Positions 29,586-37,588 of a DNA stretch of 64,000 nt are shown piece by piece; within the stretch, counting starts at the first letter, position 1; the number at the start of each line of letters is the position of its first letter. Origin of the DNA: Desulfomicrobium macestii (GTDB lineage: Bacteria; Desulfobacterota; Desulfovibrionia; Desulfovibrionales; Desulfomicrobiaceae); NCBI RefSeq assembly GCF_014873765.1, contig NZ_JADBGG010000012.1, positions 1-64,000 on the forward strand, in the 5' to 3' direction. The translations under genes and the position numbers were made by a program. The notes under the pieces are model-generated. The model made no database searches. It saw only the letters and a list, made by a program, of their open reading frames with translations, and was not told the DNA's origin.

Positions 29586-29948
29586 TTAGCGCAGCAGTTT
29601 CTTGGCAACCGCCAGGAGCTGATCCGGTTTGAAGGGTTTGACGATCCAACCGGTGGCTCCGGCCGCCTTGCCTTCTTCTTTGGTGGATGCCTGGGATTCC
29701 GTGGTCAGCATGATTATGGGCACGAACTTGTATTGAGGCGTGGCGCGCACGGCGCGGATAAGTTCGATGCCGTTCATGTTGGGCATATTCAGATCGGTCA
29801 CGATCATGTCCACCGGTCCGGACAGCTTGGCCAGGGCATCCTTGCCGTCGCAGGCCTCGATGACCGTGTACCCCGCGTCCTTCAAGGTCAGGCTGACCAT
29901 CTGACGGACGCTGGCTGAGTCATCAACCGTCATTATGGTTTTACTCAT
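29586..29948 (-). CDS. cheY: CheY-type response regulator
   Basis: The 120-residue single receiver domain has TVDDSASVRQM (acidic pair), MIVTDLNMPNMNG (phosphoacceptor Asp), MLTTES (Thr) and VKPFKPDQL (Lys). It is the likely motor or pathway output of the CheA encoded next. The ATG overlaps the stop of the STAS gene by four bases with GAGG upstream, so synthesis is coupled. Confidence 0.93.
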   Translation of the reverse strand: MSKTIMTVDDSASVRQMVSLTLKDAGYTVIEACDGKDALAKLSGPVDMIVTDLNMPNMNGIELIRAVRATPQYKFVPIIMLTTESQASTKEEGKAAGATGWIVKPFKPDQLLAVAKKLLR

Positions 29949-30262
29949 GGGTTATCCTCTGTGCGATTCGTTATTTCCTTGATGAGACTGTCCGCCCCAA
30001 GGCTCGCCGCGTTTTCGAGCAGGTGAGGGGGCAGACTCGTGAAACTGATTGTCTTGTCCTGCTCCTTCAAGAGGGAGCAGAGGATCTGGACAAAAGAGAG
30101 GTCCGATTTTTCCGAATCACCCAGATCAAGGGTAATGACAGCGGCCTTTGGCAAACGGGCCAGCAGCTCGGCGTGAATTTCCCTGGAATGTTCAAGAGTG
30201 AGACTGCCGGAAAGTTTTATGACCGGATGTTCCGGGGGGCCCTGGACGGTACATGAAAACAT
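29945..30262 (-). CDS. STAS-domain protein
   Basis: The 105-residue protein fits a STAS (anti-sigma-factor antagonist-like) fold: VIKLSGSLTLEHSREIHAEL, then AAVITLDLGDSEKSDLSFVQ and a C-terminal helix with LENAASLGADSL. The position normally holding the phosphorylatable Ser in SpoIIAA (DLSFVQ) has Ser next to the strand end, as in many MCP-operon STAS proteins. Its role in chemotaxis operons is not established. It lies between the soluble receptor-like gene (16-base gap) and cheY (four-base overlap). Confidence 0.8.
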   Translation of the reverse strand: MFSCTVQGPPEHPVIKLSGSLTLEHSREIHAELLARLPKAAVITLDLGDSEKSDLSFVQILCSLLKEQDKTISFTSLPPHLLENAASLGADSLIKEITNRTEDNP

Positions 30263-30277
30263 GAAAGGCTCCTGGTT

Positions 30278-32308
30278 TTAGAAAAGTTCCACATTGTCGC
30301 CGAGATCATCTTCAGGCTCAGCCTTCTTGGCGGTAGCGGCTTTTGACGATGGCTTCGCGTTGGCCGCCGTCGGCTGCTCTTCGAAAATTTCCACGTTGTC
30401 GTCGGTAAAAAGTTCGACATTGTCATCGCCGAAAAGTTCCACATTGTCGTCGGAAAAAAGTGTGACATTGCCGTCGTCGAAGAGTTCCACGTTGTCATCG
30501 GAAAAGAATTCCACATTGTCGTCGCCGAAAAGCTCGACGTCATTGTCGTCGAACAGATCCGCCTCGCCACCGTCGTGAGCGTCCCCGTGATGTCCGAGAA
30601 CGGACAGGTGGACCAGGCGTTCGCTGTCCATGGTGTATCGGGAAAGCTGTTCGCGCAGTTTCTCGGGTTGTCTGGCCGCGTCGAGTTCCGCCGAGAAGGG
30701 GGCGAATCTGTCTTTCAACACCGTGATTTCCTTTTCCAAACTCAATAATTGATCCGATACCAGTTCATGGAAATGGATGGAAGAGGTCACGGCGCTGATT
30801 TGTGAGACAAGTCCCGTGCCGAGGTCCGAGAGGTGCGCGATGTTTGCCGCCAGTTCAGCGTCAAGGGTGGCCAGCTGGTCGAGCACGGTTTCAAAGCGAC
30901 CCTGGATGCCGTCCACCATTTCAGATACGTCCGAGGTACGGGCCAAGGTTGAGAGGCGGTCGGCCACGGTGGAAATATTGTTCAGGATTTCGGCTACGGT
31001 TCCCGTACGGGTGCGGGCGTCCACGGAGAGGTTCTGGATTTCCATGGCGATGACCCCGAGGGTGCGGCCCTGATCGCCGGTGTGGGCGGCCTTGACCCGG
31101 GCGTTCAGCGCGATGAGTTCGATCTCTGCTCCGATGTCCTCGATGCCATGCACGAAGGTGCTGACCGTGGAGATGGTTTCCGCCATGTGCGACATGGTCT
31201 TCGATGTCTCGGAGATGTGCCCGCTGGTGGTGCGCATGGCGTTCATGACGTCGCCGATGTGGTGACGGATGGCGTCGAGAATGGACATTCCGCCCTTGCG
31301 GTCCGCATAGGCCACGGCAGTGATCTTGCCGTGCAGGTCCTCGATGCCGTGTCCGATGGAGCGCAAATTGTCGATCAGTTCGTCCACGGCTCCGGAAAAC
31401 ATTTCCTGCGCCTGGCGCAGTTGCGGTGCCTGGAGTTTGAGCACGTCCCGCACCCAGGCTCCAAGGCCGAGCTCTCCGCCTTCCTTTTCCGGCGCGCTGA
31501 TTTCCCGGACAGCCTGGTCCAAAATTTCCTCGACATGCTCGACCTGCTGGCGGGTGATGTCGTGAAATTGCACCGAGGCGATGACCTGTCCCATGCTCTC
31601 GGTCACTTGGCGGGATCCTTTGGCCAAATCCTGCACCAGGGCGGCCGAATGGTTGCGCATGTCCTCAAGCTCGGAAATTCCGGCAAAGAGTTCCGTGAAC
31701 ATGTCCTCGACGATGCGATTCTGCGAGGCGAGCTGCTTTTTGCTGCGCTCGCTGGCCGACGCCACCTGATTCATGAGCAGGTGCGAATGTTCGCTGATTT
31801 TTTCAGTGTGCTCGTCGATGATCGTGCCCAGGGCCCTGACGTCGTCGGCCAGGGTGGTGAATCCGGCACCGGCGCTGCCCAGACGGGCGCTCTCGATGCG
31901 CGTGGTGATTTCGAGCACCTTCAGAGTCTGAACCATGTTGAAAAATTGGGCCATGGCCTGGTCCAGGCCGCGGATGAGTCCGAGCACCTCGGACATTCCT
32001 TCCTGCTGCTCCGTGGAGGAGACGGAGGAAAACACGGCCTTTGCCTCGTCGGCCCGGGTCTGCAGTTCCCCGATGGCCGCGAGCAGGGCTCCTTCGCCAA
32101 CGGAGGAGGCCATGGCCGAGGCCGTGGCCGAAAACGTGTTAGCCTGCGAGTTGATGCCGAAAATCGTGGCTCCCAGTCCGAGAAAATCCTCTTCTCTATC
32201 CTTGATGACACCGGCAAGGCGGGACAGAAGCGCGGGCAGGCTGCTGGCGCATTCCTCCATCACGGACACAATTTCCTGGAGAGAAGGCGCTATTTCGTCT
32301 TGAGGCAT
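30278..32308 (-). CDS. Soluble double-hairpin receptor-like protein with octapeptide array
   Basis: The 676-residue protein has no membrane helix and is predicted mostly alpha-helical. Two segments resemble the signalling tip of methyl-accepting proteins: LEITTRIESARLGSAGAGF (about residues 130-150) and IALNARVKAAHTGDQGRTLG (about 390-410). Both are divergent from the canonical [15 protein letters not shown] seen in the neighbouring receptor. After a short linker come seven tandem octapeptides of DDNVELF type, and the last six residues repeat DNVELF. The N-terminus, MPQDEIAPSLQEIV, resembles the CheY-binding start of FliM. ATG 32308 was chosen because AAGGA lies eight bases upstream; a TTG at 32368 is the alternative. 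It sits between cheW and the STAS gene. Confidence 0.8.
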   Translation of the reverse strand: MPQDEIAPSLQEIVSVMEECASSLPALLSRLAGVIKDREEDFLGLGATIFGINSQANTFSATASAMASSVGEGALLAAIGELQTRADEAKAVFSSVSSTEQQEGMSEVLGLIRGLDQAMAQFFNMVQTLKVLEITTRIESARLGSAGAGFTTLADDVRALGTIIDEHTEKISEHSHLLMNQVASASERSKKQLASQNRIVEDMFTELFAGISELEDMRNHSAALVQDLAKGSRQVTESMGQVIASVQFHDITRQQVEHVEEILDQAVREISAPEKEGGELGLGAWVRDVLKLQAPQLRQAQEMFSGAVDELIDNLRSIGHGIEDLHGKITAVAYADRKGGMSILDAIRHHIGDVMNAMRTTSGHISETSKTMSHMAETISTVSTFVHGIEDIGAEIELIALNARVKAAHTGDQGRTLGVIAMEIQNLSVDARTRTGTVAEILNNISTVADRLSTLARTSDVSEMVDGIQGRFETVLDQLATLDAELAANIAHLSDLGTGLVSQISAVTSSIHFHELVSDQLLSLEKEITVLKDRFAPFSAELDAARQPEKLREQLSRYTMDSERLVHLSVLGHHGDAHDGGEADLFDDNDVELFGDDNVEFFSDDNVELFDDGNVTLFSDDNVELFGDDNVELFTDDNVEIFEEQPTAANAKPSSKAATAKKAEPEDDLGDNVELF
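30383..30550 (-). repeat. Seven 24-bp tandem repeats encoding DDNVELF-type octapeptides
   Basis: Read on the minus strand the units are DDNDVELF, GDDNVEFF, SDDNVELF, DDGNVTLF, SDDNVELF, GDDNVELF and TDDNVEIF. The aspartates, Asn, Val and final Phe are nearly invariant, and the first residue varies. An eighth copy, LGDNVELF, is the extreme C-terminus of the protein (codons at 30281-30304). The 24-bp period preserves the frame if units are gained or lost. Confidence 0.9.
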
Positions 32309-32370
32309 GGACCGGTCCTTGTTCGTGATGCGGGCCGGAGCTGATGTTCCGGCCCGCTTTGGTTCCAATT

Positions 32371-32856
32371 TTATGCTTCCAGTTCTTCCGTGCTGCGCAA
32401 GACCTGCAATTCTTCGGGTGAGAAGACCTTGCCGATATCGAGGATCATGATGAACTCCTCGTTTTGCTTGCCCATGCCCCGGATGAAGTCCGCCCTGATG
32501 GACGTACCCATGCGCGGCGGCGGGTTGATCTGGTCGCTTGTCATTTCAAAGACTTCACGTACCGAATCGACTATCGCCCCCATGTAGCAGTTTTCTCCTT
32601 CGACTTCCACATCAACTATTATGATGCACGTGTTGACCGTGTCCTGGGCCTTGGGCATGTCGAACTTGATGCGCAGATCGACCACGGGCACGGCGTGGCC
32701 GCGCAGATTGATGACCCCGCGCATGTAGGGCGGCGTCTTCGGGATGCGGGTCACGGACACGAGTTCGATGACCTCGCGCACGGAACCCGTCTCCAGGGCA
32801 AAGACCTCCTCGCCGAGACCGAAGGTCAGGTACTGCAGGGTAGTGTTGTCACTCAT
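32371..32856 (-). CDS. cheW: Chemotaxis coupling protein CheW
   Basis: The 161-residue protein is a single CheW domain: LTFGLGEEVFALETGSVREV, the MRGVINLRGHAVPVVDLR core and MGAIVDSVREVFEM. It links the receptors to CheA. It lies 19 bases after the membrane receptor gene and 62 bases before the receptor-like gene at 32308. GAGGTG precedes ATG 32856. Confidence 0.94.
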   Translation of the reverse strand: MSDNTTLQYLTFGLGEEVFALETGSVREVIELVSVTRIPKTPPYMRGVINLRGHAVPVVDLRIKFDMPKAQDTVNTCIIIVDVEVEGENCYMGAIVDSVREVFEMTSDQINPPPRMGTSIRADFIRGMGKQNEEFIMILDIGKVFSPEELQVLRSTEELEA

Positions 32857-32875
32857 GAGTCACCTCGACCTTTGG

Positions 32876-34909
32876 TTAGAAACGTTCGAATTCATCATCT
32901 TCTTCGTCGCGCCCCATATCAAGGGCCAAGCCGCTGGTCGAGCCCTTGGCGGCCAGGGCCTTGGGGGCCTTGCGCGCGGGCTGCGGCCTGCTGCTGCCCC
33001 GATGGGCGGTCTGCCGGGTGACGCGGGCCGCCGTGGCGCCCAAATGGAAGAAGGAGATGGAGGACTGCAACTGTTCGGCCTGGCTGGACAGTTCCTCGGA
33101 TGTGGAGGCCATTTCCTCGGAAGCCGAGGCGTTCTGCTGAATGACCTGATCAAGCTGCTGCAGGGCCTTGTTGATCTGCTCGGCGCCGGCGTTCTGTTCG
33201 TTGGATGCGGCGGAGATCTCCTGCACCAGTTCGGCGGTGCGCTGGATGTCCGGGACGAGCTTGGTCAGCATCTGACCGGCTTGGTCGGCCACGCTCACGG
33301 TGGAGGAGGACAGCTCGCTGATTTCGGCCGCGGCGGTGCCGCTGCGTTCGGCCAGCTTGCGCACTTCGGCCGCGACCACTGCGAAGCCCTTGCCATGCTC
33401 GCCGGCGCGGGCGGCCTCGATGGCGGCATTGAGGGCCAGCAGGTTGGTCTGGCGGGCGATCTCCTCGACGATGGAGATCTTCTCGGCGATGTTCTTCATG
33501 GCACCCACGGCCTGGACCACGGCCTGACCGCCGGCCTCGGCGTCCTGCGCGGCCTTCAGCGCGATCTTTTCGGTCTGGGAGGCGTTGTCGGCGTTCTGGC
33601 GGATGTTGGAACCCATCTCTTCCATGCTCGACGAGACCTCTTCAACGGAGGCGGCCTGCTCGGTGGCGCCCTGGGAGAGCTGCTCGGCGGAGGCGCTCAG
33701 TTCCTCGGAGCCCGAGGCCACGTTGTCGGAAGCCGACTGCACTTCGGTCACGATCTCGCGCAGCTTGGCGACCATGTCGCGCAGTGCCTGGGCCAGGATG
33801 CCGACTTCGTCCTTCTGATCCACATCCAGTTTGGCGGTCAGGTCGCCCTGGGACAGCTTGCGGGCAAATTCCACGCCCTGCTGCACCGGGCCGGTGATAC
33901 CCTTGGTCAGGAATATGGCGACAAGAATGCCGATGATGACACTAAAGCTCAAGCCGCCGATCATGACCGTGGAAGCCGAGTTGAGGTTCAGCACGGCTTC
34001 GTCGGCGATATTCTGGGTGCCTTCCATGCCCGCCACGGCCGTATCTTGCGCGACGGCGAGGACATCTTCGCCGGTTTTCGTACGTTGGGTGTTGAGGTCT
34101 GCAAGCTCTTTCCAGTGTCCGTTCAGACTGGTCATGGCCGTCTTGTACTGCATGGCCGCATCTTTTGTGGCTGCGATCTGCCTGAGGTTAGCCTCCTGTC
34201 TCGTGACCGCTTTGAGCTTGTCGAAAAATTCGTCCATTTTCGGGAAGTTCTTGAGGGCGTCCTCGATAATCTTCGGATCCCGTTCCGCCTGGGCGCGCCA
34301 AACCTTTATGCGGGTATCATTACCGAGGTCGATGATTTCATTGACCCAGGTGATCTTGTCGAGACGCTCGGTCAGCGCCTCGGGGGTGGCTCCTGCGGTG
34401 AACTCGCGCTTCATGGCCACGTTCTGGCTATCGAGAAAATCCACGCAGTTTTTCATGTAGGCGGCCGCGCCCTGGTCCAAGGCCTTGCGGTCCCCATTCA
34501 TCGCTTCGATCAGCTCAACGGTCTGGTCGGACTGGGCGGCGTATGAGGCGACCACTGCCTTGGCCTGCACCAGCTGCTCTTTGAGTTTGACCAGGGAAGG
34601 ATAGGCCAGGGAATGCTTTTCAGCATCGGTCAAAACATCCTGCACCGCGGCAAGCTGCTTGCGCCCTTCGTCCAGGAAGGACTGTTGTTCCGTGAAGGCA
34701 TAGCCGCGCCATGCGTACATGGTCAGCAGGGAGGAGCGTTCCAGTTCATTGGCTATGCCCACTTCAGGCACATACTCCTTGGCCAGCCGGATGGAATCCG
34801 TTTCCACGGCTTTCATGTTGAATACGGCCAGACCACCCAAAGCGCAGGCGATAATAATCAGAACTCCGAAACCTCCGCCGATCTTGATCCCCAACTTGAT
34901 GTTTTTCAT
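32876..34909 (-). CDS. Methyl-accepting chemotaxis protein
   Basis: The 677-residue receptor has an N-terminal membrane helix (about 10-30), a helical periplasmic sensor of about 285 residues and a second helix (about 318-338). A HAMP domain follows, then a cytoplasmic signalling domain with the canonical tip [20 protein letters not shown]. Its C-terminus, EFERF, fits the x-aromatic-x-x-aromatic pentapeptide that tethers CheR/CheB in other bacteria, reached through a flexible linker rich in Ala, Arg and Pro. A strong AGGAGG lies before ATG 34909. It heads the che operon. The ligand is unknown. Confidence 0.93.
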   Translation of the reverse strand: MKNIKLGIKIGGGFGVLIIIACALGGLAVFNMKAVETDSIRLAKEYVPEVGIANELERSSLLTMYAWRGYAFTEQQSFLDEGRKQLAAVQDVLTDAEKHSLAYPSLVKLKEQLVQAKAVVASYAAQSDQTVELIEAMNGDRKALDQGAAAYMKNCVDFLDSQNVAMKREFTAGATPEALTERLDKITWVNEIIDLGNDTRIKVWRAQAERDPKIIEDALKNFPKMDEFFDKLKAVTRQEANLRQIAATKDAAMQYKTAMTSLNGHWKELADLNTQRTKTGEDVLAVAQDTAVAGMEGTQNIADEAVLNLNSASTVMIGGLSFSVIIGILVAIFLTKGITGPVQQGVEFARKLSQGDLTAKLDVDQKDEVGILAQALRDMVAKLREIVTEVQSASDNVASGSEELSASAEQLSQGATEQAASVEEVSSSMEEMGSNIRQNADNASQTEKIALKAAQDAEAGGQAVVQAVGAMKNIAEKISIVEEIARQTNLLALNAAIEAARAGEHGKGFAVVAAEVRKLAERSGTAAAEISELSSSTVSVADQAGQMLTKLVPDIQRTAELVQEISAASNEQNAGAEQINKALQQLDQVIQQNASASEEMASTSEELSSQAEQLQSSISFFHLGATAARVTRQTAHRGSSRPQPARKAPKALAAKGSTSGLALDMGRDEEDDEFERF

Positions 34910-35065
34910 TCCCCCCTCCTTGTGAGTGAAACGGCGAAAATTCGCCTGTGAGGCTTTGCCACGCTCCGGGTGGATGGACTTGAACGTCTGGATAGACCCA
35001 GGACGGTCCTGCCCTTCCTACACGGATTTATTCATCAAAAGCCAGAAAAAAAATGAATCGGGAAC

Positions 35066-37024
35066 TCATTTTGGGGCCCCCGTGAGCAGTTCGAGAGTCT
35101 TTCTGGCTTCGATATCCTCGACAAAAACATCATAATGCAAAAGCTGGCCCCGGGCGTCGCGGACCACCCGGACGGTGCGCGACGTCCAGATCGTTGATCC
35201 GTCGGGGCGTCGGATGCGGCATTCGAACCCGAAGATCTCGTCCTGCGTACCGATCAACGCGCGCAGCCGTTCCCAATCTTCGGGTGACTCGAAAAGCTCG
35301 GAAGCCGAGCGCACCGAATTCATCAACGCGCCCGGCGAGGCGTATCCGTACAGTCGGGCATAACTGGGGTTCATGGACACGAAGCGGCCGTGGGCGTCTA
35401 GCGTGCACATGCCGATGGGCGCGCCTTGGTAGATGGTGTGATACTTGTCCTCAATTTCAGTCAGGGCCTGCTGGATCTGCCTCTTTGATGTGATGTCGCG
35501 CACAAAGACGATGACCCCGGTGACCTGGCCGCTTTGCGCATCCCTGATCGGATATGCGTTGAATTCGATGGCGCGGGAGGCGGTGGAGGACATGATCTCG
35601 AGTATTTCGAATTCGTTGCGACCAGTGCGCAGGGTCCGGACCGCCGGACAGCGGGAACAGCATTCGCCCAGACGATGGAATGCTTCATGGCATTTCCTGC
35701 CCACGACCGGCATTTCCTCGGCATACCAGCGTGTCATGGTCGGGTTGGCGTAGCGCACGGTCATGTCCGGGGCGAGCACGCTGATGCCTTCCTCGATGCT
35801 CCCGAGCAGATTTTCCAGGAAAGCCTCGTTGGCGAGAATCTGTTCTTCGGCCGCCTTGCGTTCGCTCATGTCGTAGTGCGTGCCGATGATGCGCATGGGT
35901 GTCCCGATGCTGCTCTTTTCCATGAGCTTGCCCCGGGAGTGGATCCATTTGTAGGAGCCGTCGCTGCAGCGCAGACGGTATTCAAAATCATAAAAATCCG
36001 TTTCCCCCCGAAAGTGGGCCGAGAGCATGCTCAGGGCCGGAACACGGTCTTCGGGATGCAGCAGGGCTTCCCACTGCGTGATGGTCGGATCGAGGTCGCC
36101 ATCCCTGTAGCCGAGCATCGTGTACCACGTGGGCGAACATTGCAGCCTTCCCGAGGGCACATCATAATCCCATACAGCCTCCTGGGCACCCTCAAGGGCG
36201 AACTTCCAGCGCTGTTCGCTGGCTTCCAGGGCCTGTTTGGCATGCATGAGTTCCGTAACCTCGAACTGCATGTGCACGATCTGGGTGACGGCGTCATTGG
36301 CATCGAGCACCGGAGCGCTGCGCACCAGCCAGTGCTTGCCGTCCGGGGATCTGTAGGTTCCGTTTTGTACCGTGCGGGTCTTCATGGCCCGCCAGGCCGT
36401 GGAAAAAGCTCCGGATTCGGGTTCGCTACGCCCGTTTGCGGACGCGGCGCCGCTGGTCTTGTGATCATGCTGATTGAGATAATGCGCGGGGCTCTCGGTC
36501 ACCGGAGAGTTCGACCACAGGATGCGGAACTGGGAGTCCAGAAGAGTCACGGAGACGTCCTGCAGGTTCTCAAGGATGGTGCGCTGCACCCGCTGCTGTT
36601 CACGCAGCTGGGACTCAAGGACCTGGCGTTCCCGTATTTCGTCGCGCAGCAGCCGGGTCAGTTCCTCAAGTTCGTTCTTGCGTTGATCCTGGCGCATGGG
36701 CGCGGTGTCCGAGGAGCTTGCACCCTGCTTTTCGAGAGTCTCAAGGCTGCCGAGGAAGAGCAGGGGATTGGAGCGGATGAGTCCGGTGATGCGGTCGGAC
36801 AATTTGCCAGACAGGGCCATGAGCAGGTCGGGATCCTCTCCCAGGAGGCGGGCCAGGGCGTGGATGCGCTCTTCGGTCAGGGGCGCGTTCTCGCCACGCT
36901 CCAGTTTGCTCAGATAGGAATGATGGATGCCGATACGCTTGGCCACGCTCCGGATTGAATAGCCCGAATGCTTGGCGGCGAGTGCTTTTCTGCGCTCGGT
37001 GAGATAACTTCCTAGTGCGCTCAT
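35066..37024 (-). CDS. XRE-family DNA-binding protein with four PAS domains
   Basis: The 652-residue protein starts with a helix-turn-helix of the XRE/Cro type (YSIRSVAKRIGIHHSYLSKL, residues about 22-41). After a coiled-coil linker come four PAS domains (about 140-275, 280-395, 400-515, 525-645). There is no kinase, cyclase or sigma-54 domain, so PAS sensing would act directly on DNA binding. One PAS carries a Cys cluster (RLGECCSRCPAVRTLRTG). TGTCGGAC-type repeats upstream may be its own operator. It is a single gene, 156 bases upstream of the che operon on the same strand. The signal and targets are unknown. Confidence 0.85.
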   Translation of the reverse strand: MSALGSYLTERRKALAAKHSGYSIRSVAKRIGIHHSYLSKLERGENAPLTEERIHALARLLGEDPDLLMALSGKLSDRITGLIRSNPLLFLGSLETLEKQGASSSDTAPMRQDQRKNELEELTRLLRDEIRERQVLESQLREQQRVQRTILENLQDVSVTLLDSQFRILWSNSPVTESPAHYLNQHDHKTSGAASANGRSEPESGAFSTAWRAMKTRTVQNGTYRSPDGKHWLVRSAPVLDANDAVTQIVHMQFEVTELMHAKQALEASEQRWKFALEGAQEAVWDYDVPSGRLQCSPTWYTMLGYRDGDLDPTITQWEALLHPEDRVPALSMLSAHFRGETDFYDFEYRLRCSDGSYKWIHSRGKLMEKSSIGTPMRIIGTHYDMSERKAAEEQILANEAFLENLLGSIEEGISVLAPDMTVRYANPTMTRWYAEEMPVVGRKCHEAFHRLGECCSRCPAVRTLRTGRNEFEILEIMSSTASRAIEFNAYPIRDAQSGQVTGVIVFVRDITSKRQIQQALTEIEDKYHTIYQGAPIGMCTLDAHGRFVSMNPSYARLYGYASPGALMNSVRSASELFESPEDWERLRALIGTQDEIFGFECRIRRPDGSTIWTSRTVRVVRDARGQLLHYDVFVEDIEARKTLELLTGAPK

Positions 37025-37588
37025 GTGTCTATGATATGGTAGTCAGTTTTTTTGGTGCAAGCATTTTATGTCGGACACGCATAATATTTTTTCTGCGCTT
37101 AAAAATGCACTCTTGCAACAAAATCGGAATTCCCATGGGCGCATGAGTGTCGGACGGACGAAAAAAAATGCTTTCAACCCATTGGTTTGCCGGGCCGCAG
37201 TGTCCTGGGGAGCGGCTCATACCTCAAATAGTCTTTGTGTCGAACGTGTTGCGTATGTCCGGAAAAAAGTGTTGACCATAAAAGCGTGGCTATTTCATAC
37301 TCGCCATGTGAGTCCTCGAATTTTTGAGTCCGCGTGCGGCCGAGTTCAAAAATGATGTGCCGGATGACGTGCCGAGGAATAACCCCGAAAAGGCCCGCAG
37401 CCGGTTCAAACCGGAAGAAACTTTGGAGGGAAGGTTTGGAATTTGTTTGAAATCGTTCTTGCGTAAGGCATCGATATTATGTTTGAATAAAAAATTATTG
37501 TCTACAGGCGGCGCTTGCTCGGACAGAATTCACGGTGATTGCAAAAATTCATGCGGCGACGAGGAACTCAAGTAAGGAAGCAGGCCCA
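37025..37588. other. Divergent regulatory region between XRE-PAS gene and kinase operon
   Basis: About 560 bases with no supported gene, AT-richer than the flanks. TGTCGGACA (37069-37077), TGTCGGAC (37148-37155) and TGTCGAAC (37238-37245) form a spaced set of similar sites, candidate operators for the XRE-PAS protein. A CCGGTT/AACCGG palindrome lies at 37401-37414. Promoters for both directions should be here; none could be assigned with confidence. Confidence 0.45.
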
